A stretch of 64,000 nucleotides of DNA from Rheinheimera nanhaiensis E407-8 (GCF_000296695.1 NZ_BAFK01000014.1:1-64000); one strand, 5' to 3'. Positions 1-9,311 are shown, counted from the stretch's first letter. The notes: generated from the letters alone by a model not told the origin. Numbers and translations are program-made.

Positions 1-2
1 CC

Positions 3-437
3 GAGCAACTGGGTAAAACCAATAAAACCTTACAAAAACAGCTGGCGCTGCGCGAGCAGGAGTCAATCCGGCTACAGCAGGCGGTATACCAACTGGCAGA
101 GCAACAGAAAACCCTGTTAGAGCAGCAACTGGCATTGCAGCCGGCCCAGCCGCTGCTCAGTAACCGTGAAATGCAGCTGGCGCGCTTTTTGTGTTTAAGT
201 TTGCCGGTAGTGGTCAAAGAGTGCTGTCACAAGGCGGTGCTGCCGCAGCAGGTGCTGAAACAGCAATTGCGGCATCATCCGGGGCTGGACAGCCTGGTGC
301 TGGAGCAAATGACAAAAAAGCACAGCCGGCTAACTGCGCTTTGGCAAAGCAATACTATTATGGCGTATATCCAGCTATGCAGCGTGGTGGCGGGGCTTGC
401 CGGCGAAGAGGCAGCAGCCAAAGTCAGCAACCTCTAG
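3..437 (+). CDS. C-terminal part of a coiled-coil protein of unknown function (5' end outside window)
   Basis: The frame is open from base 3 with no start before a TTG at 135, so this is the tail of a gene that begins upstream of the window. The first ~45 visible residues are rich in Gln, Leu, Glu and Lys with heptad-like spacing, which predicts a coiled coil. The last ~85 residues are more globular, with a hydrophobic stretch (LARFLCLSLPVVVKECC). I do not recognise the family. The stop lies 28 bases before the convergent small gene on the other strand. A second frame at 191-457 is open but is a shadow of this one. The reading frame is well supported; the function is unknown. Confidence 0.6.
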   Translation, partial: EQLGKTNKTLQKQLALREQESIRLQQAVYQLAEQQKTLLEQQLALQPAQPLLSNREMQLARFLCLSLPVVVKECCHKAVLPQQVLKQQLRHHPGLDSLVLEQMTKKHSRLTALWQSNTIMAYIQLCSVVAGLAGEEAAAKVSNL

Positions 438-465
438 GCCAGCATAGCGTGACGTAGCACGCCCT

Positions 466-696
466 TTAATGACGTAATACAACTCGGGGCTCAGTATCAA
501 TCTGGCCGTCAACATCAATGGCGGCCATTTTAGACCCTGCCGCCAGCACCGCCAGACTGCCATTAGCAATATGACGGACGAACAGCAAATCGTAGCCGAA
601 GCGTTGTAACTCCGCGACGGAAAACTTCTGTGCCAGACTCAGATCGTCCCAGAAAAAATGTATATCCTTATCCATCTGGCGCCTTTCAGTAGACAT
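466..696 (-). CDS. Small conserved-looking hypothetical protein (76 aa)
   Basis: A 76-residue protein starting MSTERRQMDKDIHFFW, with no signal peptide, membrane segment or known motif. The ATG at 696 is preceded by a TGGAG ribosome binding site at good spacing, which favours it over a TTG at 708; an ATG at 675 with an AAGG site is also possible. It lies just downstream of the EVE-domain gene on the same strand (45 bases), so the two may be co-transcribed. The acidic and aromatic N-terminal part (DIHFFWDDLSLAQKF) followed by a compact beta-rich C-terminus looks like a small cytosolic domain. I do not recognise a family and cannot assign a function. Confidence 0.6.
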   Translation of the reverse strand: MSTERRQMDKDIHFFWDDLSLAQKFSVAELQRFGYDLLFVRHIANGSLAVLAAGSKMAAIDVDGQIDTEPRVVLRH

Positions 697-740
697 AACA
701 GGCTCCAACTATCAGGGATATCGGGTTTGCAAAACATCTG

Positions 741-1205
741 TTATCGCTGTTTGCCCAGCTGCAATATGCTTTGCCACTGCGGCTCGGTAACCGGCATAAC
801 AGACAATCGGTTGCCCCTTTGCACTAAAGGCAACCCATAGAGCTTAGCCGAGCTTTTCATTTTGTCCAGTGTGATAATAGCTGGCAGCTTCTCGACAAAT
901 GTAAGGTCAACCGCTACCCAACGCGGCGCCTCCGGTGAAGATTTCGCGTCAAAATAGACACTTGTGTTGTCAAACTGGCTCGGATCGGGGTAGGCGCTAC
1001 GCACCACTTTGGCAATGCCCGCTACTCCGATCAGTTTGCAGCTGGAGTGATAAATAAATACCAAATCACCTTGTTTTACCTGGTCGCGCAGCATATTGCG
1101 CGCCTGATAGTTGCGCACCCCTTCCCACACTATGGCGCTGTCGGGGGCACTGGCAAAGTCATCAATACTGCATTCTTCAGGTTCGGTTTTAAATAACCAG
1201 TACAT
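741..1205 (-). CDS. EVE domain-containing protein
   Basis: A 154-residue single-domain protein of the EVE family (formerly DUF55; eukaryotic relative THYN1). Visible hallmarks are the start MYWLFKTEPEECSIDDF, the block WEGVRNYQARNMLRD followed by VKQGDLVFIYHSS, and GVAGIAKVV. The length fits bacterial members. EVE domains have a PUA-like fold and are thought to bind modified bases in DNA or RNA; in bacteria the precise role is unsettled. It is transcribed away from the lipoprotein gene at 1301 across a 95-base AT-rich divergent spacer that should hold both promoters. The ATG at 1205 is the natural start because the family's conserved N-terminus begins there. Confidence 0.93.
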   Translation of the reverse strand: MYWLFKTEPEECSIDDFASAPDSAIVWEGVRNYQARNMLRDQVKQGDLVFIYHSSCKLIGVAGIAKVVRSAYPDPSQFDNTSVYFDAKSSPEAPRWVAVDLTFVEKLPAIITLDKMKSSAKLYGLPLVQRGNRLSVMPVTEPQWQSILQLGKQR

Positions 1206-1300
1206 GTGAAACTTTTCCTTGTTATTTTTTATTAATTATCTAATTATTAAATCAGGCTTTCATGCTAATTTTTTTTTATAAAAATCACAGGGAGGATAAG

Positions 1301-1564
1301 ATGGTAAAAATATTGGTTGTCATTTTTGTTGTAATTATGATTCAAGGATGTGCCAGCGGCCCGTCTAAAGCAATTGTGTTGCAAACTGCAGACGCAGCAT
1401 CAGAGGACACTGTAACTGTAGTATGTCACCGAGAAAAGAAAACAGGAAGTCATTTATCAGCCGTGGTTTGCCGTGATGTTGATGGGCTAGCAGCAGAAGG
1501 CGAGCTAACCAGACAAGCGTTGCAGAGAGCTCAGTTAAGGACGCCTTCATCACGACAGATGTAA
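1301..1564 (+). CDS. Small outer-membrane lipoprotein of unknown function (87 aa)
   Basis: The start at 1301 is chosen because GGAGG lies 5-10 bases upstream and the product then begins with a clean lipoprotein signal, MVKILVVIFVVIMIQGC, with the lipidated Cys at residue 17. Ala at +2 is compatible with sorting to the outer membrane. An upstream ATG at 1262 would add 13 charged residues and spoil the signal. The mature part has two cysteines framing a Gly-Ser (VCHREKKTGSH...VVC). This resembles short secreted proteobacterial proteins with a Cys-Arg...Gly-Ser-Arg/His...Cys pattern; the two cysteines may form a disulfide. That family link is from memory and not proven. Function unknown. Confidence 0.75.
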   Translation: MVKILVVIFVVIMIQGCASGPSKAIVLQTADAASEDTVTVVCHREKKTGSHLSAVVCRDVDGLAAEGELTRQALQRAQLRTPSSRQM

Positions 1565-1635
1565 AAAATTATCCCCACTGTAGTAAACTGTTCAAAGCAT
1601 GATGAATGAGTCCAGTAAGGTGGGGAAATACATAT

Positions 1636-2505
1636 ATGAGTATTGTTTTGGAAAACCTTCTATCTCTCCTTAAATTAGAAGAGATTGAGCAGGGCCTGTA
1701 CCGTGGCCAGAGCCAGGACTTAGGCTTTAAGGCGGTATTCGGTGGTCAGGTAATGGGCCAGGCCTTGTCGGCAGCGAAAGAAACCATTGCTGAAGATCGC
1801 AAGGTGCACTCGTTTCACTCGTATTTTTTGCGCCCCGGTGATGCCTCCCGCCCCATAGTGTATGAAGTGGAAAATATCCGCGACGGTAAAAGCTTTAGTA
1901 CCCGCCGCGTCAGTGCCATTCAGTTTGGTAAGCCGATTTTTTATATGACGGCCTCGTTTCAGGTGGAAGAAACCGGCTTTGAACATCAGGACCTGATGCC
2001 AGAGGTACCGGCGCCGGAGCAACTGGTGTCTGATTTAGAGTTTTACCAGCAGCATGCCCAGCTGATCCCGGAAAGCCTGCGCAGCAAGTTTATTTGTGAA
2101 AAACCGATTGAAATGCGCCCGGTTGATTTTCAAAACCCGTTTAAACCGCAGATAAGTGCGGCCAAACGTTATGTTTGGTTTAAAGCCAACGGCGCCATGC
2201 CGAATGATTTACGCGTACATAAATATCTGCTGGCCTATGCGTCAGATTTTAACTTTCTGCCCACTGCGCTGCAGCCGCACGGTAAGTCTTTTATGGCGCC
2301 AAACATGCAGGTGGCCACCATCGACCATGCCATGTGGTTTCACCAGGATTTTCGCTTTGATGACTGGTTATTGTACGCCGTTGACAGCCCCAGCGCCTCC
2401 GGCGGCCGCGGCTTAGTGCGCGGTCAGTTTTATAACCGCGCCGGTAAGCTGGTGGCATCAACGATTCAGGAAGGGGTGATCCGCGCCTACCCCAGCAGCC
2501 GTTAG
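1636..2505 (+). CDS. tesB: Acyl-CoA thioesterase II
   Basis: A 289-residue double-hotdog thioesterase (E. coli TesB has 286) that hydrolyses medium- and long-chain acyl-CoA in the cytoplasm. Family signatures include [34 protein letters not shown], and the second hotdog with [26 protein letters not shown] and the closing REQ-like block [23 protein letters not shown]. The Asp, Thr and Gln of the known catalytic triad appear to be present. The ATG at 1636 follows AAGGTGGGG at good spacing; an in-frame ATG at 1606 would add ten residues not seen in the family. It converges with plsB and shares a 4-base stop overlap. Its free fatty acid product and the plsB substrate connect functionally, but the genes are not co-transcribed. 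Confidence 0.95.
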   Translation: MSIVLENLLSLLKLEEIEQGLYRGQSQDLGFKAVFGGQVMGQALSAAKETIAEDRKVHSFHSYFLRPGDASRPIVYEVENIRDGKSFSTRRVSAIQFGKPIFYMTASFQVEETGFEHQDLMPEVPAPEQLVSDLEFYQQHAQLIPESLRSKFICEKPIEMRPVDFQNPFKPQISAAKRYVWFKANGAMPNDLRVHKYLLAYASDFNFLPTALQPHGKSFMAPNMQVATIDHAMWFHQDFRFDDWLLYAVDSPSASGGRGLVRGQFYNRAGKLVASTIQEGVIRAYPSSR

Positions 2506-4940
2506 TGGCTGCCGGCTGGCATAATGCTGTGAATACTTTGCAGCACCTCACTGCGTAATAAGCCTGCGACGGTGTCACTCAGCTGATGCAGGCTCTCGGT
2601 AGCACAGACCCGGCTTTGTTCATCCAGTTGGCTGTAGCCACTGTCTTTTAACGCCACCAGTAAGGTGGCAAACAGCTGTTTGTCATAATACTCGGGCGCG
2701 GTAATACCATGCAGGTTTAACAAGCGCTGCGCCAGTTCGTGGCTATGTTTTTCCAGCTCAGCGCGGTTTAACGCTTCGCGCTGGATCAGCTGTAACACCA
2801 TGGCGTAGCGCTGCAGCGTATGTTCGGCGTTGTGCGCCAGCATGCTTAACATGGCAAAGCTGCTCTGGTGCTGCGGTGGAGCACAGTAATAATCGCCCTC
2901 TTGCAGCACCAGGCCGGCATCGACCAGGTGCTGCAGCACGGCTTTGCTGTAGGTTTCTACTGAGCTGATCGCTAAAAACAGTTCATGGCGCAATAGCGGA
3001 TACAACTGCTGCACTATAGCGGTTAGCTGTGTCAGGCTGATACGGCGCTGGTGCAACACCGCACTGGCAATAATGGCCGGCAGCATAAACAAGTGCAGCA
3101 CATTGTTACGGTAATAACTCATCAGAATGGCATTTTCTGCCGACAAACTCAGCAACTCACCAAAGCTGTCACTGTGCTGCTGCACTTTTTGCAGGCTGAT
3201 GGCGTGGTCTATCAGTTGTGCGGCGTTTTCCTGTGGCAGTGTCACCTGCTGATGATAAGGCACGGCACGCTGCAGGCTCAGGTAAAAGCTTAACAGTTCA
3301 GTCAGCTCACTGCGGGCCATAGTATGACGCTCGGTGGCCAGCAAGCACAGCGCCAGTAAATTAATGCTGTTAAGCGCTGCGGCCTGATTAATGCGCTGCA
3401 TCAGGCTCTCGGCCAATTGTGCTACTACCGGGTTAAGCCACTGCGGTTTTTGTACTTCCAGCGGATCGATGTTTTGCTTCCAGTCTGGTACCTGCTGGGT
3501 TAAATAGCTGTTCAGGGTTATCGGTTCGCCAAAATTGACAAAGCCGTAGCCATAATCGCGCAGATTACGGATCGCTTTTAACACGCCCAGCGCTGACTCT
3601 TTTTGTTTGCCAGAACCTTTTAACTCGCGCAGGTAAGTGTTTACTTCCATCACGTGCTCATAGCCCAGATACACCGGCACCAGGGTGACCGGGCGCTCTA
3701 TGCCGCGCAGCATCGACTGCAGTGTCATCGCCAGCATGCCGGTTTTCGGTTGCAGTAAGCGGCCGGTGCGGCTGCGACCGCCCTCGGTGTAGTACTTTAC
3801 CGAATAGCCTTTGCTAAACAGCTGGCACAGGTATTCACGAAATACTGCTGAGTACAGCTTATTACCGCTGAAACTACGGCGGATAAAAAAGGCGCCGCCA
3901 CGGCGGAAAATCGGCCCGGCCGGCCAGAAATTCAGGTTAATGCCGGCGGCAATGTGCGGTGGTGCCAGGCCCTGCTGATAGATGACATAACTAAGCAACA
4001 GGTAATCCATATGGCTGCGATGGCAGGGCACATACACGATCTCATGGCCTTTTTGTGCCAGGTCGCGCAGCATATCGGCGTTATTGACTTTGATGCCTTT
4101 ATACAGCTTATTCCATAACCAGCGCAGCACCCTGTCACCGACCCGCAAGGTTGACGCGCGATAGTCAGCAGCAATTTCCAGTAGCAGCTTACGTGCTTCC
4201 TGTCGGGCGGCCTTTACTGAAATACGCTTGGCTTTAGCTTCATCTTCGATGGCTTTTTTCAGCGCTGGCGCGCCTAGCAGCGCATTAAATAGCTGGGCAC
4301 GGTTAACCAGTTTCGGCCCGGTTGCAGCCAGGCGCTGACGGTAAAAGTGAAAGCGCGACATGCGCAGCAGCTTATGGGCTGTACTTTCACCGGCACCAAA
4401 CTGCGCTGCCATCTGTTTAAGCGATACCGGCCGGCTAAACCGCACCAGCGTATGGCGGCCAGAGATCAGCACAATCAGCAGCTTGGCCAGCCAGTTAGGC
4501 GCATGGGCTTCACCCAATAACCATTTGATACTGTTTTCTTTACCCGGTGCCCGGCCCCATAATAAGGCTACCGGCATCAGCTGGGCGTCCAGCTGCGGGT
4601 TAGCCAGGTGCGCCTGCAACAAAGCCTGGCCCTGCGCTAAGGCTGTGGTTTTGCCGCGCGGCAGCAGCAGAGTGTGGGGTTTTTCAAGAAATAAGGTGCG
4701 CGGGTGGGCTTTACCGTCCAGCATGACGTTATCGGCCGGATCGGGCAAGCCCAGCTTGTCGCAAATACGCCGCACGGCGGCGAAGTCGGCTGCTGATTCT
4801 GTTGTGCAAATATAAAACAAGGGTTTAGCTTGCTCTAATGCCAGCTCGGTTACCGGTTGCTCCGGCACTATCTTGTACTTCAGCAGCGGCCACAATGGCC
4901 ATTTTAATAAGGCTGCAAACAACTTTACCGGCCGAAACAT
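2502..4940 (-). CDS. plsB: Glycerol-3-phosphate 1-O-acyltransferase
   Basis: The 812-residue membrane-associated enzyme catalyses the first acylation of glycerol-3-phosphate in phospholipid synthesis (E. coli PlsB has 807 residues). The acyltransferase motif HX4D is present as H307-RSHM-D312, followed by the glycerol-phosphate binding blocks GAFFIRRSF and [20 protein letters not shown], and [12 protein letters not shown]. The start at 4940 ([14 protein letters not shown]) is chosen because it follows an AGGAAGAAAAGG-like site and matches the family N-terminus; the frame stays open 29 codons further up to 5027. It is divergent from lexA across 140 bases, as in E. coli where plsB and lexA are close neighbours, so its upstream region overlaps the SOS operators. 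Confidence 0.97.
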   Translation of the reverse strand: MFRPVKLFAALLKWPLWPLLKYKIVPEQPVTELALEQAKPLFYICTTESAADFAAVRRICDKLGLPDPADNVMLDGKAHPRTLFLEKPHTLLLPRGKTTALAQGQALLQAHLANPQLDAQLMPVALLWGRAPGKENSIKWLLGEAHAPNWLAKLLIVLISGRHTLVRFSRPVSLKQMAAQFGAGESTAHKLLRMSRFHFYRQRLAATGPKLVNRAQLFNALLGAPALKKAIEDEAKAKRISVKAARQEARKLLLEIAADYRASTLRVGDRVLRWLWNKLYKGIKVNNADMLRDLAQKGHEIVYVPCHRSHMDYLLLSYVIYQQGLAPPHIAAGINLNFWPAGPIFRRGGAFFIRRSFSGNKLYSAVFREYLCQLFSKGYSVKYYTEGGRSRTGRLLQPKTGMLAMTLQSMLRGIERPVTLVPVYLGYEHVMEVNTYLRELKGSGKQKESALGVLKAIRNLRDYGYGFVNFGEPITLNSYLTQQVPDWKQNIDPLEVQKPQWLNPVVAQLAESLMQRINQAAALNSINLLALCLLATERHTMARSELTELLSFYLSLQRAVPYHQQVTLPQENAAQLIDHAISLQKVQQHSDSFGELLSLSAENAILMSYYRNNVLHLFMLPAIIASAVLHQRRISLTQLTAIVQQLYPLLRHELFLAISSVETYSKAVLQHLVDAGLVLQEGDYYCAPPQHQSSFAMLSMLAHNAEHTLQRYAMVLQLIQREALNRAELEKHSHELAQRLLNLHGITAPEYYDKQLFATLLVALKDSGYSQLDEQSRVCATESLHQLSDTVAGLLRSEVLQSIHSIMPAGSH

Positions 4941-5021
4941 GACCTTTTCTTCCTCAACGAACAAAGTGGTATAGCATAGCACGATGACGTGGCCTGGAAA
5001 ATTGCGCGCGCTGACAGAAAC

Positions 5022-5049
5022 TTGCATTTGTTACACGCCTGTATATACT
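5022..5049 (+). promoter_or_regulatory. lexA promoter (sigma-70 type)
   Basis: TTGCAT at 5022-5027 and TATACT at 5044-5049 are separated by 16 bases, a good sigma-70 promoter. The -10 element lies inside the first LexA box, so bound LexA would block RNA polymerase, as in the autoregulated E. coli gene. Confidence 0.7.
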
Positions 5050-5054
5050 CACAG
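5039..5054 (+). promoter_or_regulatory. LexA operator (SOS box 1)
   Basis: CTGTATATACTCACAG fits the SOS consensus CTG-N10-CAG and, from memory, is identical to the first E. coli lexA operator. It lies 26 bases upstream of the lexA start and overlaps the -10 element. Expected role: autorepression of lexA; an effect on divergent plsB is possible but not shown. Confidence 0.88.
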
Positions 5055-5060
5055 TATTCA

Positions 5061-5076
5061 CTGTACAGGTAACCAG
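5061..5076 (+). promoter_or_regulatory. LexA operator (SOS box 2)
   Basis: CTGTACAGGTAACCAG is a second CTG-N10-CAG element, 6 bases after box 1, ending four bases before the lexA ATG. It contains CTGTACAG and is less canonical than box 1. The tandem arrangement matches that of E. coli lexA, where the two boxes are spaced by 5 bases. The AGGT that would serve as the weak ribosome binding site of lexA lies inside this box. Confidence 0.75.
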
Positions 5077-5080
5077 CATT

Positions 5081-5698
5081 ATGAGACCACTAACGCCCCG
5101 GCAGGCCGAGATCCTGCAACTGATTAAAGATTATCAACAAGATACCGGTATGCCGCCAACCCGTGCTGAAATAGCCCAGCAGCTCGGCTTTAAGTCAGCT
5201 AATGCGGCAGAAGAGCATTTAAAAGCACTGGCGAAAAAAGGCGTGATTGAAATGATGCCGGGTACCTCCAGGGGCATCCGGTTGGTTGACAACGACGAGC
5301 CAGAGCAATTAGGTTTACCGTTAATTGGTAAAGTGGCGGCCGGCCAGCCAATATTGGCGGCTGAGCATGTGCAGGACTATTACCAGGTGGATGCCAATTT
5401 GTTTAAACCCCATGCTGACTTTTTATTGCGGGTGCAGGGCATGAGCATGCAGGATATTGGCATTTTAGACGGTGATTTGCTGGCGGTGCACAAAACCAAT
5501 CAGGCGCAGCCTGGCCAGGTGATTGTGGCGCGGGTAGATGAAGATGTCACGGTAAAGCGGTTTCAGCGTGAAGGCACCACGGTACTGTTGCAACCGGAAA
5601 ACAAAGATTTTGACGTAATAAAAGTAGACCTGAGGGCGCAGCATTTTGCTATCGAGGGCTTGGCTGTAGGCGTTATCCGTAACGGCAGTTGGTTATAA
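5081..5698 (+). CDS. lexA: SOS response repressor LexA
   Basis: A 205-residue LexA. The N-terminal winged helix-turn-helix ([39 protein letters not shown]) is followed by a linker and an S24 peptidase domain. The self-cleavage site Ala87-Gly88 (VAAGQP), the nucleophile Ser122 (GMSMQD) and the general base Lys159 (VTVKRF) are all present, each shifted by three from the E. coli A84-G85, S119 and K156. It represses DNA-repair genes until RecA filaments trigger its cleavage. Two tandem operators just upstream show autoregulation. No dgk or SOS gene follows it; a terminator ends the unit, so lexA is monocistronic here. Confidence 0.98.
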   Translation: MRPLTPRQAEILQLIKDYQQDTGMPPTRAEIAQQLGFKSANAAEEHLKALAKKGVIEMMPGTSRGIRLVDNDEPEQLGLPLIGKVAAGQPILAAEHVQDYYQVDANLFKPHADFLLRVQGMSMQDIGILDGDLLAVHKTNQAQPGQVIVARVDEDVTVKRFQREGTTVLLQPENKDFDVIKVDLRAQHFAIEGLAVGVIRNGSWL

Positions 5699-5729
5699 TT
5701 TGTACTAAGCTCAGTAAGTTATTTCATTC

Positions 5730-5776
5730 AAAGCGCTGGTATGACCACGTGGGTTTGCCGGCGCTTTTGTTATTTA
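5730..5776 (+). terminator. Rho-independent terminator after lexA
   Basis: A 10-base stem with one G-T wobble, AAAGCGCTGG (5730-5739) against CCGGCGCTTT (5758-5767), closes an 18-base loop and is followed by the T-rich TTGTTATTT. It is 32 bases past the lexA stop. The long loop makes it moderate rather than strong. Confidence 0.6.
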
Positions 5777-6004
5777 GGGGTTTACAGCCGCCTTTATTTG
5801 GATAATTCTTAACCCGAAACTGATTAAAAAATAATAACAGGGTCAGTTCCGGTTTCTGCGCTAGCCCCGAAACCGATACTTACAATAACAATAATAAACT
5901 GATGAAACTTCAGGCATGGGTTCGGTGTGGGTGTGTAAGAACCGTGTAGTACTGTGTACTTAGTTTCTGCAGTTTGCTTTGCAAAATGACAGAGGAGAAG
6001 TCCA
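5777..6004 (+). promoter_or_regulatory. Leader and promoter region of the cytochrome oxidase operon
   Basis: With the lexA terminator this completes a 306-base non-coding gap. It contains an inverted repeat CGGTTTC (5850-5856) / GAAACCG (5869-5875) around a 12-base loop, which could be an operator or an mRNA hairpin. I found no convincing -35/-10 pair. A GAGGAG ribosome binding site (about 5992-5998) stands before the GTG start of coxB. A 125-codon open frame on the other strand (5824-6201) overlaps coxB and has no coding features. Confidence 0.4.
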
Positions 6005-7147
6005 GTGACGAAAACGCGTAGTCTTCGTTGGTCGCTGCCAGCCTTGCTTTTAGCTGCAACCGCTAATGCAACAGATATGCCTTTGAATATGACCAAAGGT
6101 GTAACAGAAATCAGCCAGCAGGTGTACGACCTGCATATGACGATCTTCTGGATTTGTTGTGCTATAGGTGCAGTGGTGTTCGGGGCCATGTTCTGGTCCA
6201 TTTTACGGCACCGAAAAGCACGGGGCGTGCAGCCGGCTCAGTTTCATGAAAGCACCAAAGTAGAAATACTCTGGACGGCGATACCGGTAGTAATTTTAAT
6301 TCTGATGGCCATTCCGGCTACCAAAACCCTGATTGCAATGGAGGACACCACAGAGGCAGATGTCACTGTGCTGGTTACCGGTTCGCAGTGGAAATGGCAT
6401 TACAAGTATTTAAATACCGACGTCGAGTTCTATTCCTTGCTGGCGACACCCAAAGAGCAAATCAATAACAGGTTTGCCAAAGGCGAAAATTACCTGCTTG
6501 AGGTAGACCGGCCTTTAGTGATCCCTACCGGCAAAAAAGTACGCTTTTTAATGACGTCTGATGATGTGATCCACTCCTGGTGGGTACCGGCCTTTGCCGT
6601 GAAAAAAGATGCCAACCCCGGTTTTATCAATGAAGCCTGGACCCGCGTTGAAGAGCCTGGCATCTATCGCGGCCAGTGTGCCGAGCTGTGTGGTAAAGAC
6701 CACGCCTTTATGCCGGTAGTGGTGATTGCTAAAACCCCGGCAGATTACGAGCAATGGTTAAACGGCGAAGCCGAGCGTATTGCCAAGGCCAAAGCTGAAG
6801 AGCAGGAGCTATTGGCAATGAATATGAGCATGGACGAGCTGATGAGCGTGGGAGAGCGTACTTATATTGCTTATTGCGCGGCTTGTCATCAGCCTAACGG
6901 CGAAGGTTTAGCCGGCATTTTCCCGGCGCTGAAAGGCAGCAGCATGGCGCTAAACGATATGGCTGGTCATATTGACATAGTGTTAAACGGCAAAGCCGGC
7001 ACGTCAATGCAAGCCTATGCCAAGCAGCTGAGCTTAAAAGAAATTGCCGCGGTAATTACCTATGAGCGTAATGCCTGGGGTAATAATACCGGTGAGCTGG
7101 TGCAGGCGGCTGATGTGCACGCCGTGCTACAAGGTAAAGGGGAATAA
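6005..7147 (+). CDS. coxB: Cytochrome c oxidase subunit II with fused cytochrome c domain (caa3 type)
   Basis: A 380-residue subunit II. A signal sequence (cleavage near TANA-TD) is followed by two membrane helices (about 40-65 and 85-110), then the periplasmic cupredoxin domain. The binuclear CuA site is complete: H190, C225, E227, C229, H233, M236 (motif CAELCGKDHAFM). A C-terminal cytochrome c domain has the heme c motif C291-A-A-C294-H295, so electrons enter through a covalent heme as in caa3 oxidases. The start is GTG with a strong GAGGAG site. It is the first gene of the oxidase operon and is separated from coxA by three bases. Confidence 0.97.
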   Translation: MTKTRSLRWSLPALLLAATANATDMPLNMTKGVTEISQQVYDLHMTIFWICCAIGAVVFGAMFWSILRHRKARGVQPAQFHESTKVEILWTAIPVVILILMAIPATKTLIAMEDTTEADVTVLVTGSQWKWHYKYLNTDVEFYSLLATPKEQINNRFAKGENYLLEVDRPLVIPTGKKVRFLMTSDDVIHSWWVPAFAVKKDANPGFINEAWTRVEEPGIYRGQCAELCGKDHAFMPVVVIAKTPADYEQWLNGEAERIAKAKAEEQELLAMNMSMDELMSVGERTYIAYCAACHQPNGEGLAGIFPALKGSSMALNDMAGHIDIVLNGKAGTSMQAYAKQLSLKEIAAVITYERNAWGNNTGELVQAADVHAVLQGKGE

Positions 7148-7150
7148 CGG

Positions 7151-8740
7151 ATGAGTGCAGTAGTGACAGATCATGAACATGATCACGAGCATCATGACCA
7201 CAAACCCAGCGGCATAAAACGCTGGCTTTACACCACCAACCATAAAGATATAGGTACCATGTATCTGGTGTTTGCGCTGATCATGTTTTTTATCGGCGGC
7301 GCCATGGCGATGGTGATCCGGGCTGAGTTATTCCAGCCGGGAATGCAGTTTGTTGAACCCAACTTTTTTAACCAGATGACCACAGTGCATGGCCTGATCA
7401 TGGTATTCGGTGCAGTGATGCCGGCCTTTACCGGCCTCGCCAACTGGATGATCCCGATGATGATAGGCGCGCCCGATATGGCGCTGCCGCGGATGAATAA
7501 CTGGAGTTTCTGGATCCTGCCGTTTGCGTTTTTAATTCTGTTGATGTCGCTGTTTATGCCAGGTGGCGGCCCCAGCTTTGGTTGGACCTTCTATGCGCCG
7601 CTGTCGACCACTTATAGTAGCGACAGTACCGCCTTGTTTGTGTTTTCTGTGCACATTATGGGGATCTCCTCCATTATGGGCGCCATTAACGTGATTGTGA
7701 CCATCTTTAACCTGCGCGCACCGGGCATGACCTGGATGAAAATGCCGTTGTTCGTCTGGACCTGGCTAATCACCGCCTTCCTGCTGATTATGGTAATGCC
7801 GGTACTGGCGGGCGTGGTAACCATGGTGTTGACCGATAAATACTTTGGCACCAGCTTTTTTGATGCTGCCGGTGGTGGTGACCCTGTGTTGTTCCAGCAT
7901 ATTTTCTGGTTCTTTGGCCACCCCGAGGTGTACATCATGATCTTGCCGGCCTTTGGTATCGTCTCCGCCATAGTGCCGACTTTCGCCCGTAAGCCGCTGT
8001 TTGGCTATGCCTCTATGGTGTATGCCACCTCCAGTATTGCGTTGCTTTCTTTCCTGGTCTGGGCACACCATATGTTTACCACGGGTATGCCGGTAGCAGG
8101 TGCTTTGTTCTTTATGTATTGCACCATGCTGATAGCCGTGCCCACCGGGGTGAAGGTATTTAACTGGGTAGCGACCATGTGGCGCGGTGCCATGACCTTT
8201 GAAGTGCCGATGATGTTTGCGCTGGCCTTTATCGTGCTGTTTACCATCGGCGGTTTCTCCGGCCTGATGCTGGCCATTACCCCGGCTGATTTCCAGTACC
8301 ACGATACCTACTTCGTGGTGGCGCACTTCCATTATGTGCTGGTCACCGGTGCGGTGTTCTCGATTATCGCTGCGGCCTATTACTGGCTGCCGAAATGGAC
8401 CGGCCATATGTACGATGAAAAACTGGGCCAGTGGCATTTCTGGTGCTCGCTGATCTCGGTAAACCTGCTGTTTTTCCCAATGCACTTTGTCGGTTTGGCC
8501 GGCATGCCAAGACGCATTCCGGACTATGCGCTGCAGTTTGCTGATTTTAATGCCTTTATCAGTATTGGCGGCTTCCTGTTTGGTGCCTCGCAACTGATTT
8601 TTGTCTGGGTATTAGTCAAGTGTGCCCGCGGCGGCGAGAAAGCGACGGCTCAGGTATGGGAAGGGGCGGAAGGCTTAGAGTGGCAAGTGCCTTCACCGGC
8701 GCCATACCATACTTTTGACACCCCACCGGTGATTAAGTAG
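7151..8740 (+). CDS. coxA: Cytochrome c oxidase subunit I
   Basis: The 529-residue catalytic heme-copper subunit reduces O2 to water and pumps protons. It has about 12 membrane helices. Visible signatures: a His-rich N-terminus (HEHDHEHHDHK), VHGLIMVFGAVMPAFTGLANW with a heme a His ligand, the CuB ligand/cross-linked tyrosine motif GHPEVY, the CuB pair WAHHMFTTG, and HDTYFVVAHFHYV with the ligands to both hemes. GHPEVY together with YASS-like residues points to an A-type oxidase. The ATG at 7151 has an AAGGGG site eight bases upstream. The N-terminal run of histidines might hold metal, but that is only a guess. Confidence 0.98.
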   Translation: MSAVVTDHEHDHEHHDHKPSGIKRWLYTTNHKDIGTMYLVFALIMFFIGGAMAMVIRAELFQPGMQFVEPNFFNQMTTVHGLIMVFGAVMPAFTGLANWMIPMMIGAPDMALPRMNNWSFWILPFAFLILLMSLFMPGGGPSFGWTFYAPLSTTYSSDSTALFVFSVHIMGISSIMGAINVIVTIFNLRAPGMTWMKMPLFVWTWLITAFLLIMVMPVLAGVVTMVLTDKYFGTSFFDAAGGGDPVLFQHIFWFFGHPEVYIMILPAFGIVSAIVPTFARKPLFGYASMVYATSSIALLSFLVWAHHMFTTGMPVAGALFFMYCTMLIAVPTGVKVFNWVATMWRGAMTFEVPMMFALAFIVLFTIGGFSGLMLAITPADFQYHDTYFVVAHFHYVLVTGAVFSIIAAAYYWLPKWTGHMYDEKLGQWHFWCSLISVNLLFFPMHFVGLAGMPRRIPDYALQFADFNAFISIGGFLFGASQLIFVWVLVKCARGGEKATAQVWEGAEGLEWQVPSPAPYHTFDTPPVIK

Positions 8741-8749
8741 GAGCCGGCT

Positions 8750-9310
8750 ATGGCACTGCGACATAAACCTTTAACCGTCAAATTAGCCGTTACCGCGCTG
8801 GCCATGTTTGGGTTTGGTTTTGCGCTGGTGCCACTGTACGACGTGTTCTGTGACCTGACCGGTTTAAACGGTAAAACCGCGGCCACGGCCGCCTCGGCTG
8901 AGGCGGCTATGATAGATACCAGCCGGCAGGTGGTGATTGAATTTGTCGCCCGGCCCAATAAGCAAATGCCCTGGGTGTTTAAACCCGAGGTCAGCCGGAT
9001 GACAGTGCACCCTGGTGAAATTCATATTATGAATTACCTGGCAGAAAACCCGACCGGCCGCATGATTGTTGGTCAGGCGGTGCCTTCAGTATCACCAGGA
9101 CAGGCCGCGTTGTACTTTCACAAAATAGAGTGTTTTTGCTTTACCCAGCAGCAGTTAGCCGGCGGCAAAAACATGCTGATGCCATTACAGTTTTATGTCG
9201 ATCCGGCGCTACCCAGCCAGTTTAGTACCATTACGCTGTCTTACACCCTGTACGATGTAACCAACGCCTGGCAGGACAGCAGCGCCGTTTCAACCCAACC
9301 TGGGGAATAA
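8750..9310 (+). CDS. ctaG: Cytochrome c oxidase assembly protein CtaG (Cox11 family)
   Basis: A 186-residue copper chaperone that helps form the CuB site of subunit I. It has one N-terminal membrane anchor (about 10-30) and a periplasmic immunoglobulin-like domain. The copper-binding CFCF motif is at residues 128-131 (IECFCFTQQ), and a further Cys sits just after the anchor (DVFCDLTGLNG), as in the family. It sits between coxA and coxC, the usual proteobacterial order, with a TAGGAG ribosome site overlapping the coxA stop. Confidence 0.96.
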   Translation: MALRHKPLTVKLAVTALAMFGFGFALVPLYDVFCDLTGLNGKTAATAASAEAAMIDTSRQVVIEFVARPNKQMPWVFKPEVSRMTVHPGEIHIMNYLAENPTGRMIVGQAVPSVSPGQAALYFHKIECFCFTQQQLAGGKNMLMPLQFYVDPALPSQFSTITLSYTLYDVTNAWQDSSAVSTQPGE

Positions 9311-9311
9311 C

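Noticed and set aside
191-457. 88-codon plus-strand open frame
   Set aside because: Overlaps the open coiled-coil frame from base 3, which has better coding character; Gly/Ala/Arg-rich shadow.
4360-4815. 151-codon plus-strand open frame
   Set aside because: Antisense to plsB, no recognisable protein.
5824-6201. 125-codon minus-strand open frame over the coxB leader
   Set aside because: No ribosome site or family; overlaps the start of coxB.
7766-8593. 275-codon minus-strand open frame
   Set aside because: It is antisense to coxA; His/Gln/Arg-rich composition with no domain is typical of a shadow.
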